A stretch of DNA of 39,678 bases, taken from positions 1 through 39,678 of the forward strand of contig JAJFUH010000013.1 in assembly GCA_021372535.1 (NCBI GenBank), read 5' to 3'. The translations under genes were made by a program, and so were the position numbers. This DNA is from a bacterium. Its GTDB lineage: Bacteria; Latescibacterota; Latescibacteria; Latescibacterales; Latescibacteraceae. The notes under the pieces are model-generated. The model did not search any database and was not told the origin of the DNA. It saw nothing but the letters and a program-made list of their open reading frames with translations. The number at the start of each line of letters is the position of its first letter. The first letter of the stretch is position 1. Shown here one piece after another: positions 15,678 through 23,802 of the stretch.

Positions 15678-18431
15678 ATGACGCTCTCAACTGTGCATAA
15701 AACGAACCCGATTCTGTTGACGGCGCTTGTGCTGACAGTCCCGCTCCTCTTTTTCGCATGCGCGCCGTCCAAAATGACCGATGAACCGGATAAACGTGTT
15801 TTCTCCATGAAATCTGTCCGGGACAGCTGCACTATCGACGGCAGGCTCGATGAGGCTGTCTGGAAAGAAGCTGACAGACTGGGCGCATTCCGTGTCGATG
15901 CCGATCCTGCAAAAATACCCATGGCGCAGACACATGTCAGCCTGGCATACGATTCCACCCGCCTGTTTGTCGCGTTTGTGTGCGAAGAACCCATGATGAA
16001 ACAACTGAAGGCCGATTCCGCATCCGGAAACACAGGCGCGTGGGACAAGGATTATTGCGAAATCTGCCTTTTCTCACGGCCCGAGACTCCCTATTATTCG
16101 CCCTTCATGCAGCGTCTCGATTATATGAACGCGCGGGAGGAAACCCGCACGATGCGTCATTTCCTCGTTTCCCCGACGAACAACCGTCATGAAGGCAACG
16201 TTTACAAGGTCGGCTCCCATACGCCGTACATTGTGGACGATGCCTGGGATTGTAACTGGCAGAGCTCCGTGGGAATGCAGGGCGACAGGTATGTCATCGA
16301 GATTGCCATACCCTGGGATTCAATCGGCGGGCATCCAAAGCCGGGTCACACCTTCATGCTCAACTTCATCCGTAACCGTCAGTCCTCCGGCAATGAAATC
16401 TCGTGTTTCAACTGGTATTCGGACGAAAACATACGGGTCAGGCCTTTTTCTTCGGCGGGTTTCATTCAGGAATACCCGACAATCTTCGCTTCGACGTCTT
16501 TCATGGACGATCATGCCGTTATCACCCGGTTTGTCGAAACGAAAGACCCATGGGCAGTGGATCGCCCGGTCGAGGAATACGAACGCGTTCTGACCGGTCG
16601 GCCTGTTCCCCTGAGGGCGGCGCACTTTTATCTCGGGCTGAGGAGTTTCCTCATTCCCGACAGAATTCTGAATCTGTACGACAAGGGAACATGGGCCGCC
16701 GAGGAACAGAATCTTCTCACCGAAACAGGCCGCGCCGGGATGAACGGACCCTTTCTGCCCGGTTTCATGAACACTGTCGGAGTATCGGGTCTGGACAGTC
16801 TCTACCGTTCATATGGGATGAAATTCTCGCTTCATCCATATATCAACAGCAATGAGGCTAAAAAAGCGGGCGCTACCATAATAACACCCGGGGGCACCGC
16901 GGCTTTCTTCGATCCGGTTCACATGAGCATGAAGGAAAAAATGCTCAAAAACTGGCTCTCTAAATATGGGAAGGAGCCCTGGCTGTTCGACATCAGGGGC
17001 CAGGATGAACCCTTCAACCAGATCGCTTCCATTCTGCAGCCGGGAACGATCGACCGGGTGAAAAAAGAGCTCCGCGATGAATTCGGCGTCGAGCTCGATG
17101 TTCCCGCGGGAATACCGGATGTTCCCTATCAGAATCAGCAGGTGCATAAAGTCAGTCTCGGCGTGCCCGACCAGAAGACGGCGCTGTCGAGAATCGCGGT
17201 GTTCCGCTGGCTGAACCGGGCGTTTGCCGGGGTTGCGCGCGGCGAATATGCAATCGTAAGGACATACGCTCCCGGCAAGCTCTATCAGGCCTACAACCGT
17301 AACTCGGTCGCAGACCTGGATTTTCTCGATCAGTCGATGGTCTATGATTATACCGATTATTATTCCGCCGACCCGTATCCGTCGTTCTGCATGCTGGTGT
17401 ACGGCGGCGCGCGGACACGGTATCATGTGGGATTCACAAGCAAATTCGTCACCGATATGGCGGCAGGAAAACCCACCCAGATGATTGTCCAGGGCTGTGA
17501 AATGATCCAGCGCCTGTCCACGGTTGAAAATGTCCGCGAATGGGCAAGCCAGGCGGCAAAAGCGGGCGTAACCATGATCGACTGGTGGGGAACGCCCCGT
17601 CTGAACTATCCCGATGTCTACAGGGAGATGCTCAGGCTGTCACGGCTCTGGAAGGAGCTGCCGGCTCTCGATATACCGTCTTCATCCGACATTGCGGTGC
17701 TTTTCAGCGATGATTCCCGCGCCGCCGCCGGTGACGAGGCTCTCCACGGTCATTACACGCTCCATGTGATTCTCGGGGAAAAGTTAGGCGCATGGTTCAC
17801 ATATGTCAGCGAAAATCATGTCCGGAAAGGTCTTCATACGCTCAATGGCAAAAAGCTCATAATCGCCCCCCAGCTTGGGTATGTGTCGCGGTCATTTGCC
17901 GAAAACCTCATCGGGCATGTGGAACAAGGGGCCACGCTTGTGGTCCTCGATCCCGACGCCCTGACCTGGGACATCATGAGCGGTCCCCTGACAGACCAGC
18001 GGATGAAGCTGCTCGGCATCCCTGACTGCAGTAAACGTGAAGCCGCCGAGATGCTGCCGGGCAGCGAAGCCCGTACGCGTTTCAAAATCGATGCGCCGCT
18101 GCCGTGCCGTCCCCTGCGGATTGTCGGAGATACGATGAATGCCCGTGTGCTCGATGTTCCCGGGGATGCGAAGATTCTTTTCACCTATTCCGATGGCAGT
18201 CCCGCCGCATACACCCGTCCGCTTGGTAAAGGGGAGGTTATTGTATTCGGCGCGATGCCGTTTCAGGATAGCGAATGCGCGATTGCCTCGACCCCGTGGG
18301 AGAAATTTTTCGCAACGCTGATCGATGAACAAAACATAAAGCGCGATCTTCCCATCTGGAAATTCATGTTCCCGAAAACGGGCGGCGAGGTGGAGACGAT
18401 AGACCTTCTGGTTAAAATACCGCCAGAATGA
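15678..18431 (+). CDS. lipoprotein with CBM9-like domain and glycosidase-like barrel
   Basis: A 917-residue protein. The signal ends in LLFFAC (Cys28), a plausible lipobox. Residues about 45-270 match the CBM9-like sugar-binding fold: CTIDGRLDEAVWKEAD, VSLAYDSTRLFVAFVCEEP, and later YVIEIAIPWDSIGGHPKPG. The central part (about 330-660) looks like a TIM-barrel glycosidase (LFDIRGQDEPFNQ, MVYDYTDYYSADPYP, GVTMIDWWGTPRLNYPDVY). Residues about 670-800 resemble the Rossmann-like 'trimerisation' domain of GH42-type enzymes (IAVLFSDDSRAA through IIAPQLGYVS and ATLVVLDPDAL). A glycoside hydrolase is likely, but I cannot assign a family or firmly name the acid/base pair. ATG 15678 follows AGGAAAA. Confidence 0.75.
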   Translation: MTLSTVHKTNPILLTALVLTVPLLFFACAPSKMTDEPDKRVFSMKSVRDSCTIDGRLDEAVWKEADRLGAFRVDADPAKIPMAQTHVSLAYDSTRLFVAFVCEEPMMKQLKADSASGNTGAWDKDYCEICLFSRPETPYYSPFMQRLDYMNAREETRTMRHFLVSPTNNRHEGNVYKVGSHTPYIVDDAWDCNWQSSVGMQGDRYVIEIAIPWDSIGGHPKPGHTFMLNFIRNRQSSGNEISCFNWYSDENIRVRPFSSAGFIQEYPTIFASTSFMDDHAVITRFVETKDPWAVDRPVEEYERVLTGRPVPLRAAHFYLGLRSFLIPDRILNLYDKGTWAAEEQNLLTETGRAGMNGPFLPGFMNTVGVSGLDSLYRSYGMKFSLHPYINSNEAKKAGATIITPGGTAAFFDPVHMSMKEKMLKNWLSKYGKEPWLFDIRGQDEPFNQIASILQPGTIDRVKKELRDEFGVELDVPAGIPDVPYQNQQVHKVSLGVPDQKTALSRIAVFRWLNRAFAGVARGEYAIVRTYAPGKLYQAYNRNSVADLDFLDQSMVYDYTDYYSADPYPSFCMLVYGGARTRYHVGFTSKFVTDMAAGKPTQMIVQGCEMIQRLSTVENVREWASQAAKAGVTMIDWWGTPRLNYPDVYREMLRLSRLWKELPALDIPSSSDIAVLFSDDSRAAAGDEALHGHYTLHVILGEKLGAWFTYVSENHVRKGLHTLNGKKLIIAPQLGYVSRSFAENLIGHVEQGATLVVLDPDALTWDIMSGPLTDQRMKLLGIPDCSKREAAEMLPGSEARTRFKIDAPLPCRPLRIVGDTMNARVLDVPGDAKILFTYSDGSPAAYTRPLGKGEVIVFGAMPFQDSECAIASTPWEKFFATLIDEQNIKRDLPIWKFMFPKTGGEVETIDLLVKIPPE

Positions 18432-18455
18432 TACTACTCATTGTGAAAGCATTAC

Positions 18456-19217
18456 ATGGAGCCTGAGCATAAAACAACTGATGCGGTCTGGGAAGGGCAG
18501 GTAATACAGGCGCGGGAAGCCTGTTTCTATAACGGGTTTCTTGCCTCCCTTCTCAAGCCTCATACCGGGAGCCGTATTCTTGAAATCGGTATGGGTATCG
18601 GTAATCTCACGGAGCTCCTGATCGGGCATACGGTCTCGTATATCGGCATCGATAATGTCAATGAGCACATACGATGGGCTCATGAAAGGTTTACCGGCAG
18701 AGCTTTCGAGGGGCTTGTTCTCGACATCGAGGATTCTGAAGCGCTTCAGGCATTGAAGGAAAAAGAGTTCGATACCATCGTTTCGGCGAATTGTTTCGAA
18801 CACCTGAAAGACGATGCCGCCGTACTGAAAAATCTCTGCCTCATGTCGCCGCCGGGTACGAAATTTGCCTTTCTTGTTCCCGCGCACGGCATGCTTTTTG
18901 GCGCGATGGATGTTCAGGCCGAGCATTACCGGCGGTATTCGAGAACGGGATTCATACGTACGCTCGAACAATCCGGCTTTACGGTGGAAGGATCGCGGTA
19001 CTTCAATATGACCGGGGCGCTCGCGTGGTTTCTCATGGGAAAGTTTCCCATCGGAAAGAAGCCCGAGGGACAGAGCGAGAAGGCCGGCAGCCATTTCCGG
19101 CTGCTCTATGCGGGATTGACATTACTCAGGCTCCCGCTTAATGTAATCCTGAAACTGGAAACACAGATACCGGAGCCATTCGGGCTCTCTTTGATTGTAT
19201 GGGGCAAAAAAACGTAG
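18456..19217 (+). CDS. class I SAM-dependent methyltransferase
   Basis: A 253-residue protein. SRILEIGMGIGNLTELLIG is the SAM-binding motif I, YIGIDNVNEHIRWAHERF gives the acidic residue that contacts ribose, and FDTIVSANCFEHLKDDAAVL is motif IV of the Methyltransf_11/23 type. Such enzymes commonly methylate sugars, lipids or small molecules in glycan clusters. It lies 24 nt after the lipoprotein gene with no clear ribosome site and upstream of the glycosyltransferase. The C-terminal hydrophobic stretch (LRLPLNVILKLETQI) may contact the membrane. Substrate unknown. Confidence 0.9.
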   Translation: MEPEHKTTDAVWEGQVIQAREACFYNGFLASLLKPHTGSRILEIGMGIGNLTELLIGHTVSYIGIDNVNEHIRWAHERFTGRAFEGLVLDIEDSEALQALKEKEFDTIVSANCFEHLKDDAAVLKNLCLMSPPGTKFAFLVPAHGMLFGAMDVQAEHYRRYSRTGFIRTLEQSGFTVEGSRYFNMTGALAWFLMGKFPIGKKPEGQSEKAGSHFRLLYAGLTLLRLPLNVILKLETQIPEPFGLSLIVWGKKT

Positions 19218-19246
19218 TACCTGACTGACCCAAATTGTTCACAAGA

Positions 19247-19398
19247 TTCAATAGAACACGGATTGAAACGGATCGGGCGGATTTTCGCGGATTTGAATTT
19301 TGTACCTGACTGATGGACATTGTAGAGGTAATTCATGAATTACCCCTACTTCAGGTTTCCGTGGTTATATTTTATTGATATTTTTCATGAATAATCCG
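19247..19398. repeat. composite intergenic element, copy 2
   Basis: Starts with AATAGAACACGGATTGAAAC, then GGATCGGGCGGATTTTCGCG and ACCTGACTGATGGACATT. The palindrome GTAGAGGTAATTC-AT-GAATTACCCCTAC (19322-19349) has a 14-bp arm with one mismatch. The element continues with TTTCCGTGGTTATATTTT and ends in CATGAATAATCCGGG. A partial TACCTGACTGACCCA copy precedes it at 19216. It lies just upstream of the glycosyltransferase gene. Confidence 0.7.
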
Positions 19399-19443
19399 GG
19401 CTCACAAAGCTTTTATCCATTAACGATATGACGGGGTATTTCC

Positions 19444-20847
19444 ATGTCCAGACACCGTGACAGGCGCAAAACCGAAAACATCACCCCCACACCGGGCAAA
19501 CAGAAACGTTTTCGCACGGTTCACATAGCCCTCGGGATTATCTTCGTTATTGCGCTGACACTCAGGATAGCCTATATCCGGCAGACCGACATCGATACCC
19601 CGATCAGGGCGGACGCCAGAAATTATGTCATATATGCCAACAACCTCGTGAAATTCGGTACCTTTTCACAGGAATTCCCCTCGGAGAATCCTCAGCCGGA
19701 CAGCTACCGTTCACCCGGTTATCCGCTGTTTATCGCGCTGAGTTTCCTTACGGACGGCGAAAAGGGATTCTATCCCATTGTGATCTATACGCAGACCGTT
19801 CTGAGCGCCCTGTGCGTTGTGCTGACATTCTATCTCGGCATGCAGTTTCTGCCGGTCTGGTATGCCTTCGCCGCATCCGTGCTCGTGGCGTTCAGCCCGC
19901 ATCTCGTGTCGATGACGAGCTATGTGCTGACCGAGACCCTTTTCAGCTTCGTCCTGCTCGCCGCCCTCACTTTTTTTCACCTGGCATTCAGAAAACACCC
20001 GTACGTGTTTTTTACTCTCTCCGGTCTGCTGTTCGGATACGGATACCTGATAAACCCGACTATCGTTTTCTTCCCGTTTGTCCTGATGTTCATAATCCTT
20101 GCGGAAAACGGATTCAATCCGGGAAAGATTCTGCACGGAACTGTATCGCGGGCCTCTCTCCTGTTTCTTGTCGTATACCTCCTTTTTCCTGCGGGATGGC
20201 AGGTTCGCAACATCATTTCGCTGCCGGAAAATGCGCCGAAGGGAAGCTCGCGGGCAATGACCGGGCTTGTCGCGGGAACCGTGTACCCCGATTTTACCTA
20301 CAAAGATCCCCGCTATAAAATGTATCCGTACAAGGAGGACGATGAATTCTGGAAAATGACCGAATCCTTCAGTCATTACCGCACGGTGTTGTTCGAGCGG
20401 TTCAAACAGAATCCGAAACGGTATCTCTGGTGGTTTCTTATCGGAAAGGCTTATTATCAGCTGAGCTGGAATCTGCTGGAAGGCGGACAGGGAGATGTGT
20501 ATGTATACCCGGTTGTCATGTCCCTGTACCAAAAATCGGAGGTTGCCGACGCAACCCGGCTGATCATGAAGTTTCTCCATCCGATCATCGTTCTTATAAT
20601 CATTGCCGGACTGCTCTTTTTCATAAAATACCGCCACGCTGTTTTTCAGGGGTCCTTCGCGGAAACGCCCCTCTATGTTCTTTCCTGTTTCGTATATTTT
20701 TTCCTGATCTATTTCCCTTTCACCAACCTGCCCCGATATGAAATTCCGCTCCGTCCCGAAATGTATCTGTGTTCTCTCGCTGTGGCGTGGTCTTTCATGT
20801 ATTTCAGGATGAATTCACAGAGGCACGCAGCCGTCAGAAAAAAATGA
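19444..20847 (+). CDS. GT39-type (PMT/ArnT-like) membrane glycosyltransferase
   Basis: A 467-residue polytopic protein with a basic N-terminal tail (about 23 residues) and about nine to eleven membrane segments. The first loop contains DTPIRADARNYVIYANNL and SYRSPGYPLFIALSF, the Asp-rich and RxPGYP region typical of PMT_2/GT39 enzymes that take sugar from a polyprenyl-phosphate donor at the periplasmic face. The large periplasmic loop usual for ArnT is represented by about residues 265-330. It is the only clear glycosyltransferase in the block and could attach the modified sugar made by the upstream genes. ATG 19444 is preceded by GGGGTATTTCC, a weak ribosome site. Confidence 0.85.
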   Translation: MSRHRDRRKTENITPTPGKQKRFRTVHIALGIIFVIALTLRIAYIRQTDIDTPIRADARNYVIYANNLVKFGTFSQEFPSENPQPDSYRSPGYPLFIALSFLTDGEKGFYPIVIYTQTVLSALCVVLTFYLGMQFLPVWYAFAASVLVAFSPHLVSMTSYVLTETLFSFVLLAALTFFHLAFRKHPYVFFTLSGLLFGYGYLINPTIVFFPFVLMFIILAENGFNPGKILHGTVSRASLLFLVVYLLFPAGWQVRNIISLPENAPKGSSRAMTGLVAGTVYPDFTYKDPRYKMYPYKEDDEFWKMTESFSHYRTVLFERFKQNPKRYLWWFLIGKAYYQLSWNLLEGGQGDVYVYPVVMSLYQKSEVADATRLIMKFLHPIIVLIIIAGLLFFIKYRHAVFQGSFAETPLYVLSCFVYFFLIYFPFTNLPRYEIPLRPEMYLCSLAVAWSFMYFRMNSQRHAAVRKK

Positions 20848-20883
20848 ACTGATCCCGGAATACAATTAACACGATCTATTCAC

Positions 20884-21032
20884 AAATAAAACACGGATTT
20901 TCGTGGTTTTGAATTATATGGCATTGGCAGTAATGTCGCTTTTTTAATTGCATCTAAAGATAGTATTAATAATATATTATGACTCCTTGTGCCCTGGTGC
21001 CTTTGTGGTTAAATATATTTCATGAATAATCA
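20884..21032. repeat. composite intergenic element, degenerate copy 3
   Basis: ATAAAACACGGATTTTCGTGG at the left, an AT-rich middle without the GGTAATTC palindrome, then CCTTGTGCCCTGGTGCCTTT, GTGGTTAAATATATTTCATG and AATAATCAGGA. Order and ends match copies 2 and 4. Confidence 0.55.
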
Positions 21033-21062
21033 GGACTGAATACGGAGAACTGTCAGGTATGG

Positions 21063-21167
21063 ATGAAAGAACGTAAAAAATATTGTTGCTATGTAAAAAT
21101 ATTACTTGCGTACTGTTTATTAATCAGCTATATTTCAGCCATGATTGACAGAGGTGCGCACATTTGA
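21063..21167 (+). CDS. possible 34-residue membrane peptide
   Basis: ATG at 21063 opens 34 codons ending at TGA 21165-21167. The peptide starts with a basic, cysteine-containing MKERKKYCCYVK, followed by ILLAYCLLISYISAM, a hydrophobic helix, and a short polar end. The ribosome site is weak (CAGGT). The shape (basic head plus one membrane helix) is that of small membrane peptides or type I toxins, but chance is likely in AT-rich DNA. Confidence 0.2.
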   Translation: MKERKKYCCYVKILLAYCLLISYISAMIDRGAHI

Positions 21168-21502
21168 TTCATACATTAACATTGCCGGTATTTAATATTA
21201 TGCCGTAAACATGAGCGATCCATTCATGTGGCATAACACGATTACCGGACCTGCAGACTCTTTGGGAGGTGTGCCGTACCGCTCCGCTTCATTGGGGCAA
21301 CAGCGCAACGAGTGCGAAGCAGCGACGCACGGCAGGTGTTGAAGCCATTTTTATGAAAAAATGAATACCGGTAATTTTGTTGATGAAAAAATGACATTTT
21401 AACCATATATTTCGTGTATTACCGATTCGGATTATATATACGGGATGTAAAAAAGCAATCGCGTGATTATCACATACCACCCATTTCACCGGAGAAAGAT
21501 GA

Positions 21503-22153
21503 ATGGAAAATCTCTTGAAGTATATTCATGACGGCGGTCCTGCGATCATGTGGACACTGGTCGTGATGTTCGTGCTGGGGTTGGCGATTACCCTGTGGAG
21601 ACTCATCGTCATCATGCTTGCGATGATGAATACGAAATCGCTCTATAAGAAGGTCTATGAAGCGCTCCAGGACAAGGAAAAGGGACTGGAGAAAGCATCG
21701 GAAATATGCACGAGGACTCCCGGTCCGGTGGCGACGATAATTCATGCCGGGCTTTCACGGGTTCACAGGGGAATCGAGCATGTCGAAAAGGCTGTCGAGA
21801 GCGCCGGAGCGGTTGAAATGGCGTTTCTCGAAAACGGTCTCGTGTGGCTTGCGACTATCGCGAATATCGCCCCCATGATCGGATTTTTCGGGACTGTCGC
21901 CGGAATGATCAGGGCATTCAAGGATATTGCCGCAGCAGGCGATGTCGAGCCCTCGATTGTTGCTACCGGTATTTCCATCGCCCTTATCACGACCGCCGGG
22001 GGTCTTCTCGTGGCGATTCCCATCCAGATGGCGTACAACCTCTGCGTATACCTCATCGACAGGATTGTCGTGAGCATGGAGGAGAACGCAAGCAGGTTCA
22101 TCGATACGCTCGTCGATCTGGAATACGACAAACCGACTACCGAGGCAAGCTGA
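21503..22153 (+). CDS. exbB: ExbB/TolQ/MotA-family proton channel subunit
   Basis: A 216-residue inner-membrane protein. Three hydrophobic segments fit the family: residues about 13-38 (AIMWTLVVMFVLGLAITLWR), about 113-133 and about 150-180. The conserved core LATIANIAPMIGFFGTVAGM and TGISIALITTAGGLLVAIP define the MotA_ExbB domain that forms the proton channel with ExbD. ATG 21503 follows GGAG by 8 nt; another ATG at 21499 is out of frame. First gene of a five-gene operon: the next start is only 3 nt after its stop. It energises TonB-dependent outer-membrane uptake. Confidence 0.94.
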   Translation: MENLLKYIHDGGPAIMWTLVVMFVLGLAITLWRLIVIMLAMMNTKSLYKKVYEALQDKEKGLEKASEICTRTPGPVATIIHAGLSRVHRGIEHVEKAVESAGAVEMAFLENGLVWLATIANIAPMIGFFGTVAGMIRAFKDIAAAGDVEPSIVATGISIALITTAGGLLVAIPIQMAYNLCVYLIDRIVVSMEENASRFIDTLVDLEYDKPTTEAS

Positions 22154-22155
22154 TC

Positions 22156-22560
22156 ATGAGGGGATTGAAACGGGCGCGCGCTTCGGCGGCGATACCGACA
22201 TCGACAATGGCGGATATAGCGTTTCTGCTCATCGTGTTCTTTCTTGTCACCACATCGATGTCCCAGGACAAGGGGCTGGGGTTGACGCTTCCCCCGCTCG
22301 GTTCATCCACGAGGGTCCCGAGCCGTAATATCACCAAGGTGTGGATAAACACCGCCGGTGAAATCATGCATGACCAGGACCTGGTTACGCTCGAACAGAT
22401 GGGCCAGAGAATCGCCGTGATGACAAAAGAAAATCCCAATCTCATCGTGTCGATTAAAACGGCTCCCGAGGCGCGGTATACATTTTTCGTGGATGTCGTC
22501 GATGAGATAAAAAAGGCGGGCAACGATAAGATATCGATTGCCGAACCGGATAACCAGTGA
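22156..22560 (+). CDS. exbD: ExbD/TolR biopolymer transport protein 1
   Basis: A 134-residue protein starting at ATG 22156, 3 nt after exbB; the frame stays open upstream inside exbB but the earlier part is not conserved. IPTSTMADIAFLLIVFFLVT is the single membrane helix with the essential Asp (MADIAF). A periplasmic domain of about 90 residues follows (VWINTAGEIMHDQ, then VSIKTAPEARYTFFVDVVDE). One of two adjacent ExbD-type subunits. Confidence 0.93.
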   Translation: MRGLKRARASAAIPTSTMADIAFLLIVFFLVTTSMSQDKGLGLTLPPLGSSTRVPSRNITKVWINTAGEIMHDQDLVTLEQMGQRIAVMTKENPNLIVSIKTAPEARYTFFVDVVDEIKKAGNDKISIAEPDNQ

Positions 22561-22564
22561 GGAA

Positions 22565-22978
22565 ATGATGCATTCGAGGTTCAGAAAACGAAAAAAGATT
22601 GAATCGGGTATCCCGACCGGACCCATGGCCGATATATCGTTTCTCCTCATCATCTTTTTCATGGTATCGACCGTGTTTGTCATATACCGGGGATTCCCGG
22701 TCGACCTGCCCCGGGCGGAGAAAATCGATGCCCTCAAAAGCCGGAGGAATGTGGTCAATGTATGGATCGGCCCACAGGGAAGAATCATGGTCGATGAATA
22801 TGAAACGGAATTGACGGATGTCGCCGGTATAGTCCACAAAAAGCTTCAGGAAAATCCCCGTGTCGTGGTACTCGTGAAGTCGGACAGCAATACACCGTAC
22901 CGCATGGTATCGGGGGTTATCGAAGAGTTGAAGATGGCACAGGCGCTCAGGGTATCATTTGTCACGAAGAAGGAATAA
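22565..22978 (+). CDS. exbD: ExbD/TolR biopolymer transport protein 2
   Basis: About 137 residues, starting at tandem ATG codons 22565/22568 after GTGAGGAA, which overlaps the stop of the first exbD. IPTGPMADISFLLIIFFMVS repeats the membrane helix with the functional Asp. The periplasmic domain (VWIGPQGRIMVDEYETELTD, then VVVLVKSDSNTPYRMVSGVI) is parallel to that of the first copy but differs throughout, so the two are old paralogues. Paired ExbD genes are known in several diderm phyla; the second may form a heteromer or serve another ring position. TAATG overlap with tonB. Confidence 0.92.
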   Translation: MMHSRFRKRKKIESGIPTGPMADISFLLIIFFMVSTVFVIYRGFPVDLPRAEKIDALKSRRNVVNVWIGPQGRIMVDEYETELTDVAGIVHKKLQENPRVVVLVKSDSNTPYRMVSGVIEELKMAQALRVSFVTKKE

Positions 22979-23643
22979 TGACTGCCTCAATTGTTGGATT
23001 CAAGACACCGCAGGCCGACCTGCACCGTAAATCGCCGAAGATTTTCATTTCCTGTATGATGATTTCGCTTCTTCTGGTTATTGTCGGGATTCAGGTGCCG
23101 ATTCTCCGCGAACGGAATCTTGACAAAAAGATCGTGCCGCCTCCGGTGATCATTCAGCTCGAGAACATACCGGAAACCCGTCACCAGGTGACGGTACCGG
23201 CGCCGAAGCTCGCGATACCCATCGAAGTGGAAAACGATGTCATGCCGGATGATGTGACTATCGAGAGCACGAATCTCAATCTCAATGCTCCCGCAAAAGA
23301 GGTGGCGCCCATGGTGGAGCTTCCGAAGCCCGAATCCGGCGCGGAAGCGGTCGAGGAAGAAGTGTACGAGCTGCACCTCGTCCAGGAACCTCCCGTTCAG
23401 ACGGAGGTGGTTAAACCGGAGTATCCCAAAGCGGCGCTCGAAGCGAAGATTCACGGCACCGTATTCGTCCGGGCGCTTATCGGCACCGACGGCACGGTGG
23501 AAAAAGCCGAGATTGTCAAGGGACCGGACGCGCTTCAGGACGCGGCTCTCAAAGCGGTGCTCCAGTGGAAGTTTAAACCGGCGAAAATGAACGATAAAGC
23601 GGTAAGGTGCTGGGTTTCCATACCGGTCAGATTCGAGAATTAG
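22978..23643 (+). CDS. tonB: TonB-family energy transducer
   Basis: A 221-residue protein. Residues about 18-42 (FISCMMISLLLVIVGIQVPI) form the N-terminal membrane anchor. A Pro/Val/Glu-rich stretch (about 50-135) spans the periplasm. The C-terminal TonB domain has PEYPKAALEAKIHGTVFVRA, IGTDGTVEKAEIVKGPD and ALKAVLQWKFKPAKMNDKAV. The start overlaps the exbD2 stop by one base. It carries proton-motive energy from ExbBD to TonB-dependent receptors; no receptor gene lies in the window. Confidence 0.94.
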   Translation: MTASIVGFKTPQADLHRKSPKIFISCMMISLLLVIVGIQVPILRERNLDKKIVPPPVIIQLENIPETRHQVTVPAPKLAIPIEVENDVMPDDVTIESTNLNLNAPAKEVAPMVELPKPESGAEAVEEEVYELHLVQEPPVQTEVVKPEYPKAALEAKIHGTVFVRALIGTDGTVEKAEIVKGPDALQDAALKAVLQWKFKPAKMNDKAVRCWVSIPVRFEN

Positions 23644-23734
23644 AAAGTGGCAGAAAAGTTTTTTCATGCCCGATAATGAAATGTATTTTATATTCGCTAT
23701 GAGGGGTATGTAAATCGACACGTCGTATCGTCCC

Positions 23735-23761
23735 TTGACAGCATGCATTTTCGCATACGAT
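23735..23761 (+). promoter_or_regulatory. possible promoter before the TPR gene
   Basis: TTGACA (23735-23740) and TACGAT (23756-23761) are 15 nt apart, shorter than ideal. Start of transcription would be near 23768, 35 nt before the TPR start at 23803. The TPR gene could therefore be expressed apart from the ExbBD-TonB operon. Confidence 0.3.
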
Positions 23762-23802
23762 TTCATTTTACCGGGCTTTTCATGAAAATTGGAGTTTGTT
23801 CG

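Larger units (their letters stand above)
20848..21502. other. 655-bp AT-rich intergenic region
   Basis: Holds a degenerate copy of the composite repeat (20884-21032), a possible 34-codon reading frame (21063-21167) and a GC-rich patch at 21266-21340. The GC-rich patch is bounded by TGCCGT (21272-21277) and ACGGCA (21329-21334). The last 160 bp are AT-rich and directly precede exbB. I see no tRNA, no clear sigma70 promoter and no terminator. Confidence 0.5.

Noticed and set aside
21844-22155. Upstream extension of the first ExbD frame inside exbB
   Set aside because: It is the shadow of exbB in another frame; the conserved ExbD start is the ATG at 22156.
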